This document shows positions 10,698-21,953 of a stretch of DNA of 64,000 nucleotides, piece after piece; positions within the stretch are counted from its first letter, which is position 1; each line of letters starts with the position of its first letter. The notes under the pieces are model-generated. The model did not search any database. It had not been told where the DNA came from and worked only from the letters and a program-made list of their open reading frames with translations. Source of the stretch: Heliocidaris tuberculata (lineage: Eukaryota > Echinodermata > Echinoidea > Camarodonta > Echinometridae); the NCBI GenBank assembly GCA_025618425.1, contig CM046833.1:1063172-1127171 (forward strand). The letters are read 5' to 3'. The translations under genes and the position numbers were made by a program.

Positions 10698-11058
10698 CTT
10701 TTGATTTTTGATTTTAATTTGATTTTATTTTATTTGTTTCCACGATCGGTTTACATTTGTACATGAGAAAGCAAAATATAAGTATATAAATCAAATGGCA
10801 TAATACAAAGGATAATACATAATAACAGCTCAGTATAATAAACATCTTCCAGTAGAGGTAATAAACGCACACAGTATATACACTTGTGGGGGAACCTATT
10901 AAAAGCGAGGCTTGTCGAGTTAGGTCCCCATTTAACAAAGAAAAGGAGCTGGAAAGTAGAATTATGAGATTAAGATGAGAAGAAACAAAGAGAGGACGGA
11001 AATCAGCGGATGGAAACAGAAGAGAACATAAAAGGATTAACTAATTATAGAGAGTGGA

Positions 11059-11097
<39 letters not shown>

Positions 11098-12265
11098 AGA
11101 AAAGAGAAGAGAGAAGAGAGAAGCGAAGTGCAGATCGAGATCAGCAACCATGCAGCATTTTAGTATATGGTTTTAGCAAAAGAGATTTCAGTTCTTTTTT
11201 AAAACGGTGCAGTCTCTCTATTTCCTTAAGGTTTGGATCGAGACTGTTCCAAAATTTGGGACCTGTAAAGACGAATGTTTTGTGCGCTAAGAGCGTTCTC
11301 GTACGGGGAAGATGGAAAAAGTTTGATTGTCTTGTTGGGTAGTTGTGGAGTGTATTGTTAGTTGTGAAAAGGTCTGAGAGAGCATTTGGAAGTTCATTAT
11401 TGATTAGTTGGAACATAAATTGACCCAGATTATAAAGATATAAGTCAGACACTTTGAGAACTTTATTATTATGAAAGAGCTGGTCAGTATGTGAGAGATA
11501 ACCTGTAAGAGAGACAATCCTCATGGCCTTTTTTTGGAGTAGTAGTAATCTGTTTAATTGTTGTGCGGTAGAGTTGCCCCATGCTAAAATTTCATAATTA
11601 AGATATGGAAAACATAAGGTTAAGTAAAGAGACAACAAAATAAAGGATGGAAATTGATATTTCAGCTTGTTAATCACTCCTATGTTTCTCGAAATCAGTT
11701 TTGACAAGTTATCAGTATATGGTTTCCAGGAGAGCTTATCGTCAATTATTATACCTAGGAATTTTGTAGTTTTCACTTTTTCGATAGGTATGTTATCAAA
11801 AAGAATATTACCAGGCAGGGACTGAAGAGTATTGCTGAAGAGCATGTAATTTGTTTTCTTTATGTTTAGAGACAACTTATTCGCCTTTATCCAGTCCGTA
11901 ACAAGTTTCAGTTCGGAATTGACTGTTGAAAGTAAAATTGCGGGGTCTCGATGGGAGAAAAAGAGATTGGAATCATCAGCAAACAATATGTAAGATAAAA
12001 TGGAAGAAGATTTATAAAAGTCATTGATGTATAAGATAAAAAGCAAGGGACCAAGGAGAGATCCCTGTGGTACTCCACAATTTACTGGTTTAATAGAAGA
12101 ACTGTGCCCGTTGAGTGATACATATTGGTTTCTATTAGAAAGGTAGTTCCTGAACCACTCCAAGGCCTTTCCTCTGATCCCGTAATGGGATAATTTATAT
12201 AATAAAATAGTGTGATCAATAGTGTCAAAGGCCTTGGAGAAGTCCAGGTAAATGATATTTCCAGC
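10698..12265 (-). mobile_element. second 5'-truncated LINE
   Basis: The 3' end is marked by a TTTTGATTT / AAAATC repeat at 10698-10740, and the 5' truncation is near 12265 inside the reverse transcriptase. The 3' UTR contains a long GA tract (11060-11125). Confidence 0.85.
11141..12265 (-). pseudogene. LINE reverse transcriptase, C-terminal part
   Basis: One open frame from the truncation to the stop at 11141. It begins IIYLDFSKAFDTIDH (before the first Met at 12163), then WFRNYL, GVPQGSLLGPLLF and the catalytic box LFADDSNLF with both Asp. It continues through the thumb (FLGIIIDDKLSWK) and a C-terminal AWGNST segment. Endonuclease and the first RT blocks are missing, so it cannot act alone. 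The frame is otherwise undamaged. It belongs to the same broad group as the LINE at 4996-8622 but is a different family (YNYEILAWG against YGIEVWG). Confidence 0.9.
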
Positions 12266-12375
12266 AATTTCCCTTTAGCGTGTTTACAATTTGCTAATCT
12301 TTACCACCAATCTCTAGCACAAAAAAAAACATTTCAGAATTCCCATAAGCCAATTTTTCTCAATAATGTAGTACC

Positions 12376-12779
12376 CAGTGTTGGGTACCTCGCGATCGAT
12401 CTTGATCTCAAGACCAGTCTCGAGATCGGCATCAGTAACCTCGATCTTGTTCTTGATCTCGAAGGTGTTGGTCTTGATCTTTATCTTGATCTCGGAGCTT
12501 CTGTTCTCGGAATTTTGGTTCGAGATCGCTCGAGATCAATATTGTTATTACGTAAATTATCAAACTGAAAAGCTTTTAAAATCGTTCACCAATCGGCAAA
12601 AACACGACTCAGTGTTGGTTACCACGAGATCGATCTTGATCTCGGACATATTTGATCTTGATCTCAGATGTTTTAATCTCGATCTTGAGCTGCGGATCTT
12701 GATCTGGATCTGGATCTCGGACTGTCTGATCTTGATCTTGATCTTGATCTCGGACCCTCTGGTCTTGGACCCAACACTG
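12376..12779. mobile_element. non-autonomous hAT-type element built of GATCTTGATCTC repeats
   Basis: Ends are CAGTGTTGGG and CCCAACACTG, flanked on both sides by the identical 8-bp duplication GTAGTACC (12368-12375 and 12780-12787). An 8-bp duplication with CAGTG tips is the hAT signature. The 404-bp body consists largely of 6-bp GATCTT/GATCTC units. A second copy of the left tip (CAGTGTTGGTTACC) lies at 12610, so the body is an internal duplication or a nested copy. Confidence 0.9.
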
Positions 12780-13099
12780 GTAGTACCATTACTAGAAGTC
12801 TTCATGTAACTTTAAAGCTAAAGTGGGCTAAGCAATATACAGTCAAGATGTGGGAAAACAGCTTAGAAATGAAAGATGATACTTTTTTTTCATGTTAAAG
12901 TAATCATATATTATCATTGCAAGACCAACAGATTGTGTGTTTCATGAACAACTATAATGATACATGTATCTATTGAGAAATGACCCATCTCAAGACGTTG
13001 AATTGTACAATCGACTGGAAAAGATTCACTAATGAACCTATTTGGATGGATAGTAGCTGGATTATCAGTTTATTCTGTCTCATATCTTTAATGCCATTT

Positions 13100-15543
13100 G
13101 ATGGGCATTAGTTTCATCCACCCACTCTCATTTTCTTTCATTGGCTGTCTTGGTCGAAGAAAGAATTCACATGATCAGGCAACCAGCCCAGGCTATCACT
13201 GGACACTAGAAATCCAGGAACTGAGTAGGTGGTTGGGCTGCAGCTGTGTCGATGCTCTCTCATAGCTGTCAATGAAGGCCGTATACATGGTATAGGGGTG
13301 TACCTGAAATCTCAGTGTGGTATTTCCCTATACAGCCCACCAATTGGACATGACAGCAGGGTGGTTCAAGCTCCTTTGGATGCACCTGGGTCATTCTGAG
13401 AGCATTTTATATGAGTGTATCGTGTAAGCATATCAACGAGGTGGATCGGTCCAAGGAGGTAGTAGGCAACCTTGCCTAGTAACTCTTCTATCGGTCTGAG
13501 CTCAGGTAGAACAGTAGATGGTTGACATGACGTTGATAGTGTCCATCTGGTTTCTTAAATTCAGGACAGAGGTATGGACTAAGATCAGATTATAAAGGCT
13601 TCTCCGGTGCAGCTTCTATATTATCTCCGAAGTGTGTGGATTACATTTTTTATCCTAGCTGTGAATTTTTGTTGTTGAAGTGATACAATTAACGTGATGA
13701 TAATCCCTATGCACTTCAATTTTTTGTTTTATATCAATGGTCATGACTGGATAGTGTGACGCGAAGTTTGATGTTGGCTGGAGGCGGACTTGGGTCTATT
13801 TTAGGCTAATAGTGATGCCAAATATCTTTGTTGCCTCTTTAAATTTTGTCAGTAATTACTAGGAGGTGCTCTCCTGTATCCCAAGTGGTCAGTCTTTTTG
13901 CGGTCTAATTTTAATTGGTTGTCATTTTTGCAGACAAGACGTCGCAGATCTAACAGAGATCCATGTAGAAAGACCAGGTTGAAGAGAATAAGTGCAAGCA
14001 CAAGATCTTGCTCCACACCATTCGTTATTACAAACCTTATCACAATCTTATATGTGTTCAGTTTAGAGGACTGAATATGCAATATAATTTATTGAATAAA
14101 TGAAGTGAAATATTACACTTTGGAGGGTAGCCAGTTTATGGGGATAGTATGCTAACTTTCTTAAGTCAATGAACATAGCATAGAGGTGTTTGTTTTGCTT
14201 GATGCATTTCTCTCGCTCTGCTTCATTTTTAAGATCATTCAGATTCTGATCAGGGTAACATGAATACATTGAAATCATGACTCTCCACTTCTTCTTTCAT
14301 ATGACAAGAAACTGATATCATCATGGTAATTGTAGACAGTCATGTATAGCTGCGTCTGTGGCTTAATTGATTTTTACTTGTGGAAAAGCATCGATCAGGG
14401 AGTACAGTCTTAGATGATGTTCTGGATAGGGCACCAACAGTTTGATAGAGAGTTGTCTCTTCATTCCTTTAGACAAGGCATCTGCCCCCAAATTGCATAA
14501 TTAAGCGGATTGAGGATCTGCAAGGGTATCCATAGTCCACGATGATGGACACGCGGTATCTAACCAGTCTGTTCAGATCCTTGTGTATAGAGTCCTTGGA
14601 TGACTGAACTTGACTTCAATCAGTTTTATCAGTCCTAGATCTTTAGACTTGAACTACACTGCAAGAATTCCATCGCTGTTTGGCGGTGTCCCATATCTCT
14701 ACTGATTATAGTTCATCCAATGACTGATGGAGATGCAGTGTAAGTTCATCACCCACTTGCTGTTGGGGGATCTTGTGGTGAATATTTTAGTCGATGAATG
14801 ATTAGCAGTAGAAAAGGTCAATAAAATGTCCTTCATCTGCTCTAATTGATTTTCCTGTCCTTGATGAACTTGTTAATGTCTCCAAGAAGTAATATGCCAT
14901 ACAAGATTTTGAAGAACCATTGACCTAGATAGCTGACCTGAAAAAACATTATGTTATTATTGTACTGGAGTTTGTTTGTGTCTGCATAATGCTGCACCTC
15001 CTCAGCCTTTTTCCCAATGCCGTCCATCCATTTTTCATTGGCAGGGGACTGGTAGCATCCAGGTTTCTTCTTAAGCAGAACGAGGTCCATAACCTACTTG
15101 ACTCTAATCAATACGTAATTTCCTCTTACAGATTTCACAAAAGTCTGTTAATAATGGTCCCCCTCGTAATTGCTCATGAGACAGGATTTCCGTGTCAACT
15201 GTTTCAACTGGTAGTGGAAGGATTGGTCTTTGAGTCTGTTGATATCAAAGATAGTTTGAATTTGGTTTTTGCAGAGTTGGAAATTAGTGTGGAACAAATA
15301 CCTGATACGAAACATTAACATCCACAAGCCAGAGATGGTTATTAGACTTTCAAGATATGTACTTAACCGGTACCAAAACACCTCATGTGTTTCGGATAAC
15401 ATCTGGCAACTGGCATCTGGCAACCATGTCCGTCGAACATACGATAGCAAGCCATGATGCACAAGATCCACAACGACCTTGTAGCTTTTAATGGCTGCAC
15501 AGTACATCGCAGCAGTTTCCACAAGACATACCAGGTACCCCAC
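13100..15543 (-). pseudogene. heavily decayed LINE (endonuclease and RT remnants)
   Basis: Minus-strand fragments occur in the correct order but different frames. The endonuclease-to-RT linker appears at 15540-15150 (IFDINRLKDQS) and 15040-14850 (EEVQHYADTNK, then GDINKFIKDRKIN). RT block 3 is at 14210-14150 (EKCIKQNKHLYAMFIDL) and RT blocks 4-5 at 14050-13900 (ITNGVEQDLVLALILFN, then LDLRRL). These match the usual order of a LINE with NGVKQGCVLAPVLFN-type motifs. The catalytic YADD box was not found. It is clearly older than the two other LINEs. Confidence 0.65.
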
Positions 15544-15599
15544 TCAAGGGCCGACTGCTTCCCGAAACAGTGAGGACAGGGAACAACCTGTCATTAGAA

Positions 15600-15654
15600 A
15601 CAGTGAAGAAGAATAAAGGGAAGGAGGACGAGGAGGACAAGGGGGAAGGAAGAT

Positions 15655-15687
<33 letters not shown>

Positions 15688-15690
15688 CTC
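15600..15690 (+). repeat. purine (GA) tract
   Basis: Long run of AGG/AAG units on the plus strand, with few pyrimidines. Confidence 0.7.
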
Positions 15691-15907
15691 TTTTCTGATA
15701 GAGTCTATTGTGTATTCGTTGATCACTGGTATAACATTCCAATTAGGTAGTTTTTTCAAGAGACTGAATTGCATACCCAACACCTACATGTACATCTGTT
15801 CACCTAGTCTCACAATTCTGCTTAGAGAGAATCATAGCTTGCCAGCATCTTTGATACCAGAACTGATTTTTCAGCTGCAGTTCACTAGACTTCCTTCTAG
15901 ACCAATA

Positions 15908-16290
15908 GAAGGAGGAGGCGAGTTGGTTCAGTCGGTAAAGTGTCTGCTTGTCGAACCAAAGATTGTGGGTTCAAATCCACCCCGGGCGGATGACTGAAGC
16001 CTGCGTTGTGTGGTAACGTTCTCCTCCCTTGTTTCAGGCTGTGTTACAGTGGAAAACACTCTGTCCCTCGGATAGGACGCTAACTGGAGGTCCCATGTAG
16101 AGGACAGTCACCACCTTTGCACGTTAAGAATCCACTGCACTATTCGAATGAGAGTAGGGGAAAACCCCGGTGTAGTGGTACACCTGCACATCCAAATAAG
16201 TTATATTGGGAGGAGAGACCTAAAGTTACAGTTATCTAGTTCGTTTTTTCCCCTCCCAGGCACAATACTTAATAATAGCTCACAAATTGA
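15908..16290 (+). mobile_element. tRNA-derived SINE
   Basis: The head has a Pol III box A-like TTGGTTCAGTCGGTAAAG and a box B-like GGTTCAAATCC about 40 bp later, as in a tRNA gene. It is followed by a non-tRNA body and an A-rich end. There is no acceptor stem or CCA pairing, so it is a SINE rather than a functional tRNA. Confidence 0.75.
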
Positions 16291-16315
16291 AAAATGAATA
16301 GAATAAAATTGGAAC

Positions 16316-16430
16316 TCCCATGAGACTGATAGCCCACCAGAATGACAAGACCAACATACTGGTCTCGTGGACCTTCTGGCAACTTTTCAGAGAGGCATTG
16401 TCGATCTCGTGGGCTGTCAGTCTAATGGGA
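16316..16430. repeat. short inverted repeat
   Basis: 16316-16337 pairs with 16409-16430 (20 of 22 positions). The loop contains a second small hairpin. Probably a MITE remnant. Confidence 0.5.
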
Positions 16431-16805
16431 CAACAGTACTATTTACACTCGTATAAAAAGTTGTTATCTCATAAGCTGTTTCCATGGTCAAATTAACTCT
16501 TTTGTCAAGATAGTCGACATTTGTAGGTTCAATGTATGAACGTACATAAGGTTCCCTCTATGAGGAATCAAAGAGTTGTCCATTTGTTACTCACAGCAGG
16601 TCTCTCAAATTAATTCCACACAATATTTTACTGTGTTATTGCACATTATGATGTTGTTGTTGCTAAGGATATTCTTTGTAATGCATTAAGAATAACAAAC
16701 TTAACAGTTATAGATTAGTTAAGACATTGAGGTACCATACAAGGTACAAGCATGAGTTCCTACAGGTCAAAAGCTTGAAAAACAGCGGTTGCTAGGGAAA
16801 AGACT

Positions 16806-16818
16806 GTTGCTAGGCAAC
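16806..16818 (-). promoter_or_regulatory. RFX X-box-like palindrome, right arm copy 1
   Basis: GTTGCTAGGCAAC (reverse of GTTGCCTAGCAAC), with the half site GTTGCTAGG alongside. Confidence 0.4.
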
Positions 16819-17216
16819 AGAATGGTCTCCATGGATAATCAAAATATCAAGTATAATTATGTATGTGTTGCACTTTCGACTGTAGCTCCATGTTTATACT
16901 AAGTTTAAAGCCTATACCTTAAATGGTGATTGAGATGTCGAGCAAACAAGACTGAACATAGAACCACAGGATTTTCTTGTAATATGTTGTATACATGATT
17001 TTATACATGTTCATGCACATTGATGTTCTTGTTGCTAAGGATATTCCTTGTCATTCTTTTTTTTTTAAAGGAGTAATTCTCATCTGATAGGTGGATATTT
17101 GATTAGTTAAGTCTTTGAGGTAACATAACAAAACACATACAATGCATAAACACGAGTTCCTACAGGTTAAAAGCTCTAGATATGATTGAAAAACAGTGGT
17201 TGCTAGGGAAAATGCT

Positions 17217-17229
17217 GTTGCTAGGCAAC
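17217..17229 (-). promoter_or_regulatory. RFX X-box-like palindrome, right arm copy 2
   Basis: GTTGCTAGGCAAC, 411 bp from the previous copy, with the same adjacent half site. Confidence 0.4.
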
Positions 17230-17638
17230 AGCATGGTCTTCACGGATAATCAAAATATTCAATGTTTGCTGCAATATTTGAGATTGAAGGTGTAATACCT
17301 TATCCGTATACTCTTACTAATGTTTTGTACCATTTTCCACACACACAAAATAGTGGAAGAGTTATACTGTAGGATTCAGTCAAATATGACAGAAAAACAG
17401 CATTTTGCCGTGATGTGAAAGGTTTGGTCAGGCGTAGTTTTACAAATGTTTACGTAATATATCATTATTGCTATGATTTTTTTCTTCCTTATTATCACTT
17501 TTTGGTCAAAACCAGCATAATTTTACTCACATAACTTATTTAGTTTTATTTCATATACTTAAAAACTTTTAAAATGTGTTTCTAAGTGAAAATTCATAGA
17601 TTTGTACAAGGGAAGAAATGGTTGCTAGGGAAAATTAC

Positions 17639-17651
17639 GTTGCTAGGCAAC
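17639..17651 (-). promoter_or_regulatory. RFX X-box-like palindrome, right arm copy 3
   Basis: GTTGCTAGGCAAC, 422 bp from the previous copy, with the same adjacent half site. Confidence 0.4.
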
Positions 17652-18113
17652 AATTTGGAATAATATTTATATCAGTTTCATGCTAACATATCAGGCAGCA
17701 TTTATTCTTTCGATTTATAGTGGTTTTATCCCTGTAAAAGATATATAAATGTCTAATTCACTTTAATAAACAAGCACATAACTTGTATTGATGACTCTTA
17801 CGCGATTTGTTGCGAAAATGGGCGTGGCCAATTCAAAGCCAGTTTCCATGGAGATGCTACAAGATGCGTCAATTTTTACCCTCATTTTCAAAAAATTCAG
17901 AAGATTTCCTTTAAAATGAGGAATGTTGTAGCTTTAATCCAGTCGGGGGCATTAAAGTCCAAAATTTTGGCCTCTCGCCGCTCACCTATATACACATCAA
18001 ACCTTAATATAATTGAATGGCCGCTATTTATAACGGCGAGTTAGTCCCATAGGCGGATCCAGGGGGGGGGGGTCGCGGGGGTCCGGACCCCCCCCCCCCC
18101 CCTTTTTGGCGCC

Positions 18114-18149
<36 letters not shown>

Positions 18150-18213
18150 GGCGCCGTCTTTCTTGGCGTTTTTTTGTTTTGTTTTGTTTTTTTTTCCCAG
18201 AAATTCTGCCGAC

Positions 18214-18364
18214 CTGGGGCTCGTTGCACAAAACTTGCGTTTAAACACAACTCAGAAAAATCAAACGCAACTTTATTTTCAGCCAATCAGAAGTGCGCAT
18301 TAAGGACTTGCGTTTGATTTTTAGGAGTTGCGATTAAACGCAAGTTTTGTGCAACGGGCCCCTG
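18214..18364. mobile_element. hairpin MITE (about 150 bp)
   Basis: Long imperfect palindrome. CTCGTTGCACAAAACTTGCG near the left end pairs with CGCAAGTTTTGTGCAACGGG near the right end, and similarity continues into the centre. Confidence 0.8.
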
Positions 18365-18498
18365 ATCATGCAAGATACTGCGTAGGCCCTATTCATTACC
18401 CATTGTTTCATTCTCCGTCGCGCGCAAAGTAGGCCTAAGTACTCTACTGCCATGCATATATGCGGCGCGGCACGCATAGGTTTATGCATGCGACTTTT

Positions 18499-18769
18499 TT
18501 TTTTTAATTTTTTTTACAATTATATTTTTATTGGCGAATCATCAAGGATCACAATATATACAAACAATTTTTGCATGATTAGAATACAAAATCAATAAGG
18601 CAGAATAACAGTAAAATAGTGAATTGATCAAAAACGAAGTTCCGAGTCAGAAAAGGATGGCCAGTGATATTACAGACCTTAGTTTACAAACAACCAGAAA
18701 ATCACAATTTCACTGACATCAAAAACCTACAAAAAAAGGTCAACAGCGCGCAGCTTTGGCCGGAATAAA
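18499..18769 (-). mobile_element. retroposed 3' end with poly-A and 16-bp target duplication
   Basis: The insert is flanked by identical copies of TATGCATGCGACTTTT (18483-18498 and 18770-18785). On the minus strand it ends with AATAAA, then about 12 bases later an A-rich tail. This is the signature of LINE-mediated insertion of a 5'-truncated transcript. The parent transcript is not recognised. Confidence 0.8.
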
Positions 18770-19016
18770 TATGCATGCGACTTTTGATCGGGATCGTACG
18801 TACGCTGTCTTGCAACTATGCTTGCAACCCTCGAGGAAGCAGGCTGCACGCGGCATCATTCAACTTCAAGTCACTCATTCGAGGCAACTCGTCATTCTAG
18901 ACAATACCACAGCACAAGTATCCATATAGGTAAATAATTTTTGCTTGGCCCAAATATATAAATGCAGCTCTGCTGCAGGTTAATTGATAAAAACTTTCGG
19001 CGCTAGTGCAGTTGAT

Positions 19017-19118
19017 TAAGTAGTGGGGACATGCATCCCCGCCGTGGCCGGGGCGCGGGCAGGGCGGGGCCCGTTCGCTCCGTTCGGCCGCGAAGGGAAA
19101 GCATGCCCCCACTACTTA
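19017..19118. repeat. GC-rich hairpin
   Basis: TAAGTAGTGGGGACATGC (19017-19034) pairs with 19101-19118 with one mismatch, around a CG-rich loop in an otherwise AT-rich region. Confidence 0.5.
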
Positions 19119-19459
19119 CTCAACTCACGGGTGGGCGCCGCACTGCGTGCGGCGGCTGTCGCAGTTAGGGTGGGCTCTGCAGTGACTGGATCTGTTTATC
19201 ACTGAACAAACACTGTCGAAAACCCTCCTGACAGGATTTTCAACAGTGTAAAAAACCCTCCTGGCAAGTTGCCAAATGTCGAATGCCCCTTTTCAGGCCC
19301 TAGCTATGGTAGATAATCAAAACCAAACTTTTTATTTGGTCTATTGCAGCAAAAACTCGCACATCATATTATTATATCATAGGAATAAGTGATTATTTTT
19401 GACAATCTTTGTCAATTTTGTGCAAGGTCAAGGTCATCACCAACAAAGTATGATTTTGA

Positions 19460-21832
19460 CATAGGGTAGGTGTAGGGAATACAAGACCGTAATACAGGAC
19501 CATCAATGGCGGCACCAAGGGGGGGGGCATTTGCCCCCCCCAGTCAGAAGCTTTGCCCCCCCAGTTGCCCCCCCCCCCCAATAATTTTCGGAGTGAAAAA
19601 AATAAAAGGGTGGAAAATGAAAAAGAAAAGAAAAGGAAAGAAAACTTAAGTGAAAAAGGAATGGAGAAAGGAAGGAAAAAGAAAGAAAACGGAAACTTGG
19701 AAAGCAGTGGCGGCATCAAGGTGGGGGGGGGGGGGCATGGGGCAAGTTTGTTCGCTCAGCTCGTGTAAATATCCTCATATTTGGGTAGTTTTATAGCCGA
19801 ATAATTTCTGTACATTTCCACTATAATAGTGTCAAAATTTTTGCTCGCTCGCTTCGCAAGCTCGCAATGCAGGCCTATAACTCCCACCACCTAATCAGGC
19901 CGCGAGATGATCAAATGTCCTCATATTGGGGTAGTTTTATAGCCAAATAATCATTTCTGTACATTTTCACCACAAAAAGTTTAAAATTTTTTGCCCGTTC
20001 GCAATGTATAACTACCACCTTATTATCGGGCAGCAAGATGCTCAAATGTCCTCATATCTGGGTAGTTTCATAGCCGAATATAATTTCTATACATTTTCAC
20101 GACAAAAAGTGTTCGCAGTAAATAACTACCACCTCATAATCGGGCAGCAAGATGCTCAAATGTCCTCATGCATATTGGGGTAGTTTTATAGCCGAATATA
20201 TAATTTCTGTACATTTTTACTACGAAAAATGTCAAAATTTTTGCTCGCTCGCTTCGCTCGCTCGCAGTATATAACTAACACCTCTTTATAATCGGGCAGT
20301 TCAGCTAGATGCTCAAAATGTCCTCATATCTGGGTAGGTTTATAGCCGAATATTCTGTACATTTTCACTACAAAAAGTGTCAAAAATTTTTTTGTCCGCC
20401 CTTGCCCCCCCAACATTTTCTTTTGCCCCCCATTTGCCCCCCCCCCCCCCCCACTTTAAAAATCCTGGTGCCGCCACTGAGGACCATCAGAAGAAAACTG
20501 TCCTGTCTGCCCTGGCTTTGGACTAAAATATTGCTCTAGCGCCATATAGGTACACTGTTACCATTTCTGCTTACTTTGTCAGTAAACTTTTCATCAACAA
20601 GTCCATATTCACCAATCTCCTAAGATAAGAGTTTGTCGTGCTCAAAATTTCGGTAGATATAAATACTGGTTTTTCAAGTAACGTAGTGGTGTGTTAAACT
20701 TATAAAGAGGTGTGCTATAAAAATGGTATTAATAACATTATTATGAAGTTGGTGAACTATTGTACTGGTCAATTGACCATTGTGCACAGTGTAGAGTGCG
20801 TAGAGTGAACCTCAATGAGGACATCCAATCAATTTGTGTAGGTAATACAAGACCAATATGGCGACTAATGTTATGCATAATTAATGTGTGCACTGTGTAT
20901 TGATAATTTGTGTAAGCTTGCTGCTAGGGGTTTTTTATGTTTATGAATCTGAAAGAAAATATCAAATAATACTCAGAATATTGGCGATAAAGAAATATCC
21001 AGGCAATCAAGCAATATTTGTTGGTACACGCTGAATTTAGATCTGAAATTTTAAAAGCCTTAAGGTCATGAAATGGAAATTTTTGACTCATCATGAAATT
21101 ACATGCATCCTGTTATTTCATCTAATCAAATTAAACATTAAACAACAGTAAATTTCAACAAATTCAAACTTGCATGAAGAAAATTTTCACCTTTTTGCAC
21201 TGCATTATGAGATTACTAGAGTTTGGTTGGATGTGTTAAGTTGTTTTAACATCATTTTACATCTTTCTTTTTAAGACGTATTTCAATGTCATTTTACAAC
21301 TCTCTGTAATCTTTAAAATTATCATTGTCAATTGTTCAGTATTGATGTACTTAAAATCATCAACAACAAAATGTAAAGTTGCCGGAGGCAAAAGTAACGG
21401 CACATTGAACATGTTGAATGCCGTTTAAATGGTAATTAAATTTATCCGATGATAAATGCTATAAAATTTTTGGTTAAAATTGCAACAGATTTTGATGAAA
21501 CCAAAACATACTCTCCAAAAAACAATTCTTTATTGGTATTTACATTTCCAACGAAATATCATTTTCTTCAACAAATATTTGAGATTTCGGTTGAAAATGT
21601 AGCGGTCTCGTATTACTTTCATGGGTAGGGAATAATGGACCATTTACCTATGACGTCATTAAGGAGATTATTTCATTAGGTAAACAAATTTTTGTCATTA
21701 TTTCGGTACCCTGAGAAATAAAAAGAGTTGCTGAAAGCATTGGTAAACCTTACTAGTGTGTGTCTGTGTTCATGTTTATGCAAATTATGCAAACGTGCTT
21801 AAGGGTCTGGTATTCCCTACACCTACCCTATG
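19460..21832. mobile_element. 2.4 kb inverted-repeat element
   Basis: CATAGGGTAGGTGTAGGGAA at 19460 and its reverse complement ending at 21832 form about 30-bp ends with 27 matches. A partial copy of the same motif (GGGTAGGGAATAATGGACC) occurs internally near 21624. No coding capacity was recognised. A hAT element is inserted 44 bp inside its left end. Confidence 0.6.
19504..20479. mobile_element. non-autonomous hAT element with internal ~130 bp tandem repeats
   Basis: Tips CAATGGCGGCACCA and TGGTGCCGCCACTG are inverted. An exact 8-bp duplication AGGACCAT flanks the element at 19496-19503 and 20480-20487. The interior has about five degenerate ~130 bp units, each with CTCAAATGTCCTCATAT and TAGTTTTATAGCCGAATA. 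A second left tip (CAGTGGCGGCATCAAGG) at about 19704 indicates a nested or duplicated copy. Confidence 0.9.
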
Positions 21833-21887
21833 GTTGTACATCGCAAGAAGTGAACTTCATGTGTCCATATAAAGGTTAAAGTTGTGA

Positions 21888-21953
21888 AGGTCAAGACTTA
21901 AAGTCACACAAAAGGTCAAAGGTCTGTCAGAGTCAACAAAAAGGTCAAAGTCA
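21888..21953 (+). promoter_or_regulatory. cluster of AGGTCA nuclear-receptor-like half sites
   Basis: AGGTCA occurs at 21888, 21913 and 21942. The second is followed after one base by AGGTCT, a DR1-like arrangement. The surrounding sequence is a degenerate AAGGTCAAAGTC repeat, so chance is likely. Confidence 0.15.

Larger units (their letters stand above)
4167..17988. mobile_element. 13.8 kb structure with long inverted arms of tandem X-box repeats
   Basis: Both ends begin TAGGTGAGCGGCGAGAGGCC in inverted orientation, and each is followed outward by TAT, a possible 3-bp target duplication. Similarity between the arms runs inward through 4167-9700 (interrupted by a LINE) and 17988-16560. Between the arms lie a LINE fragment, a hAT-type element, a decayed LINE and a SINE. 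Either this is one foldback-like transposon filled with later insertions, or two inverted copies of one repeat family that happen to share flanks. No transposase attributable to it was recognised. Confidence 0.6.
16560..17988 (-). repeat. right inverted arm with three X-box units
   Basis: Reverse complement of the left arm (4167-4995 plus 8623-about 9000), with unit spacing 411 and 422 bp. This uninterrupted copy defines the LINE insertion point in the left arm. Confidence 0.85.

Noticed and set aside
12378..12809. Open frames across the GATCTT repeat element (ILISDIFDLDLR-type)
   Set aside because: Periodic translation of a 6-bp repeat inside a non-autonomous hAT element.
19429..19436. Further AGGTCA-like sites as a regulatory cluster (also 46405-46430)
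   Set aside because: They lie in degenerate AAGGTC repeats where such matches are expected by chance.
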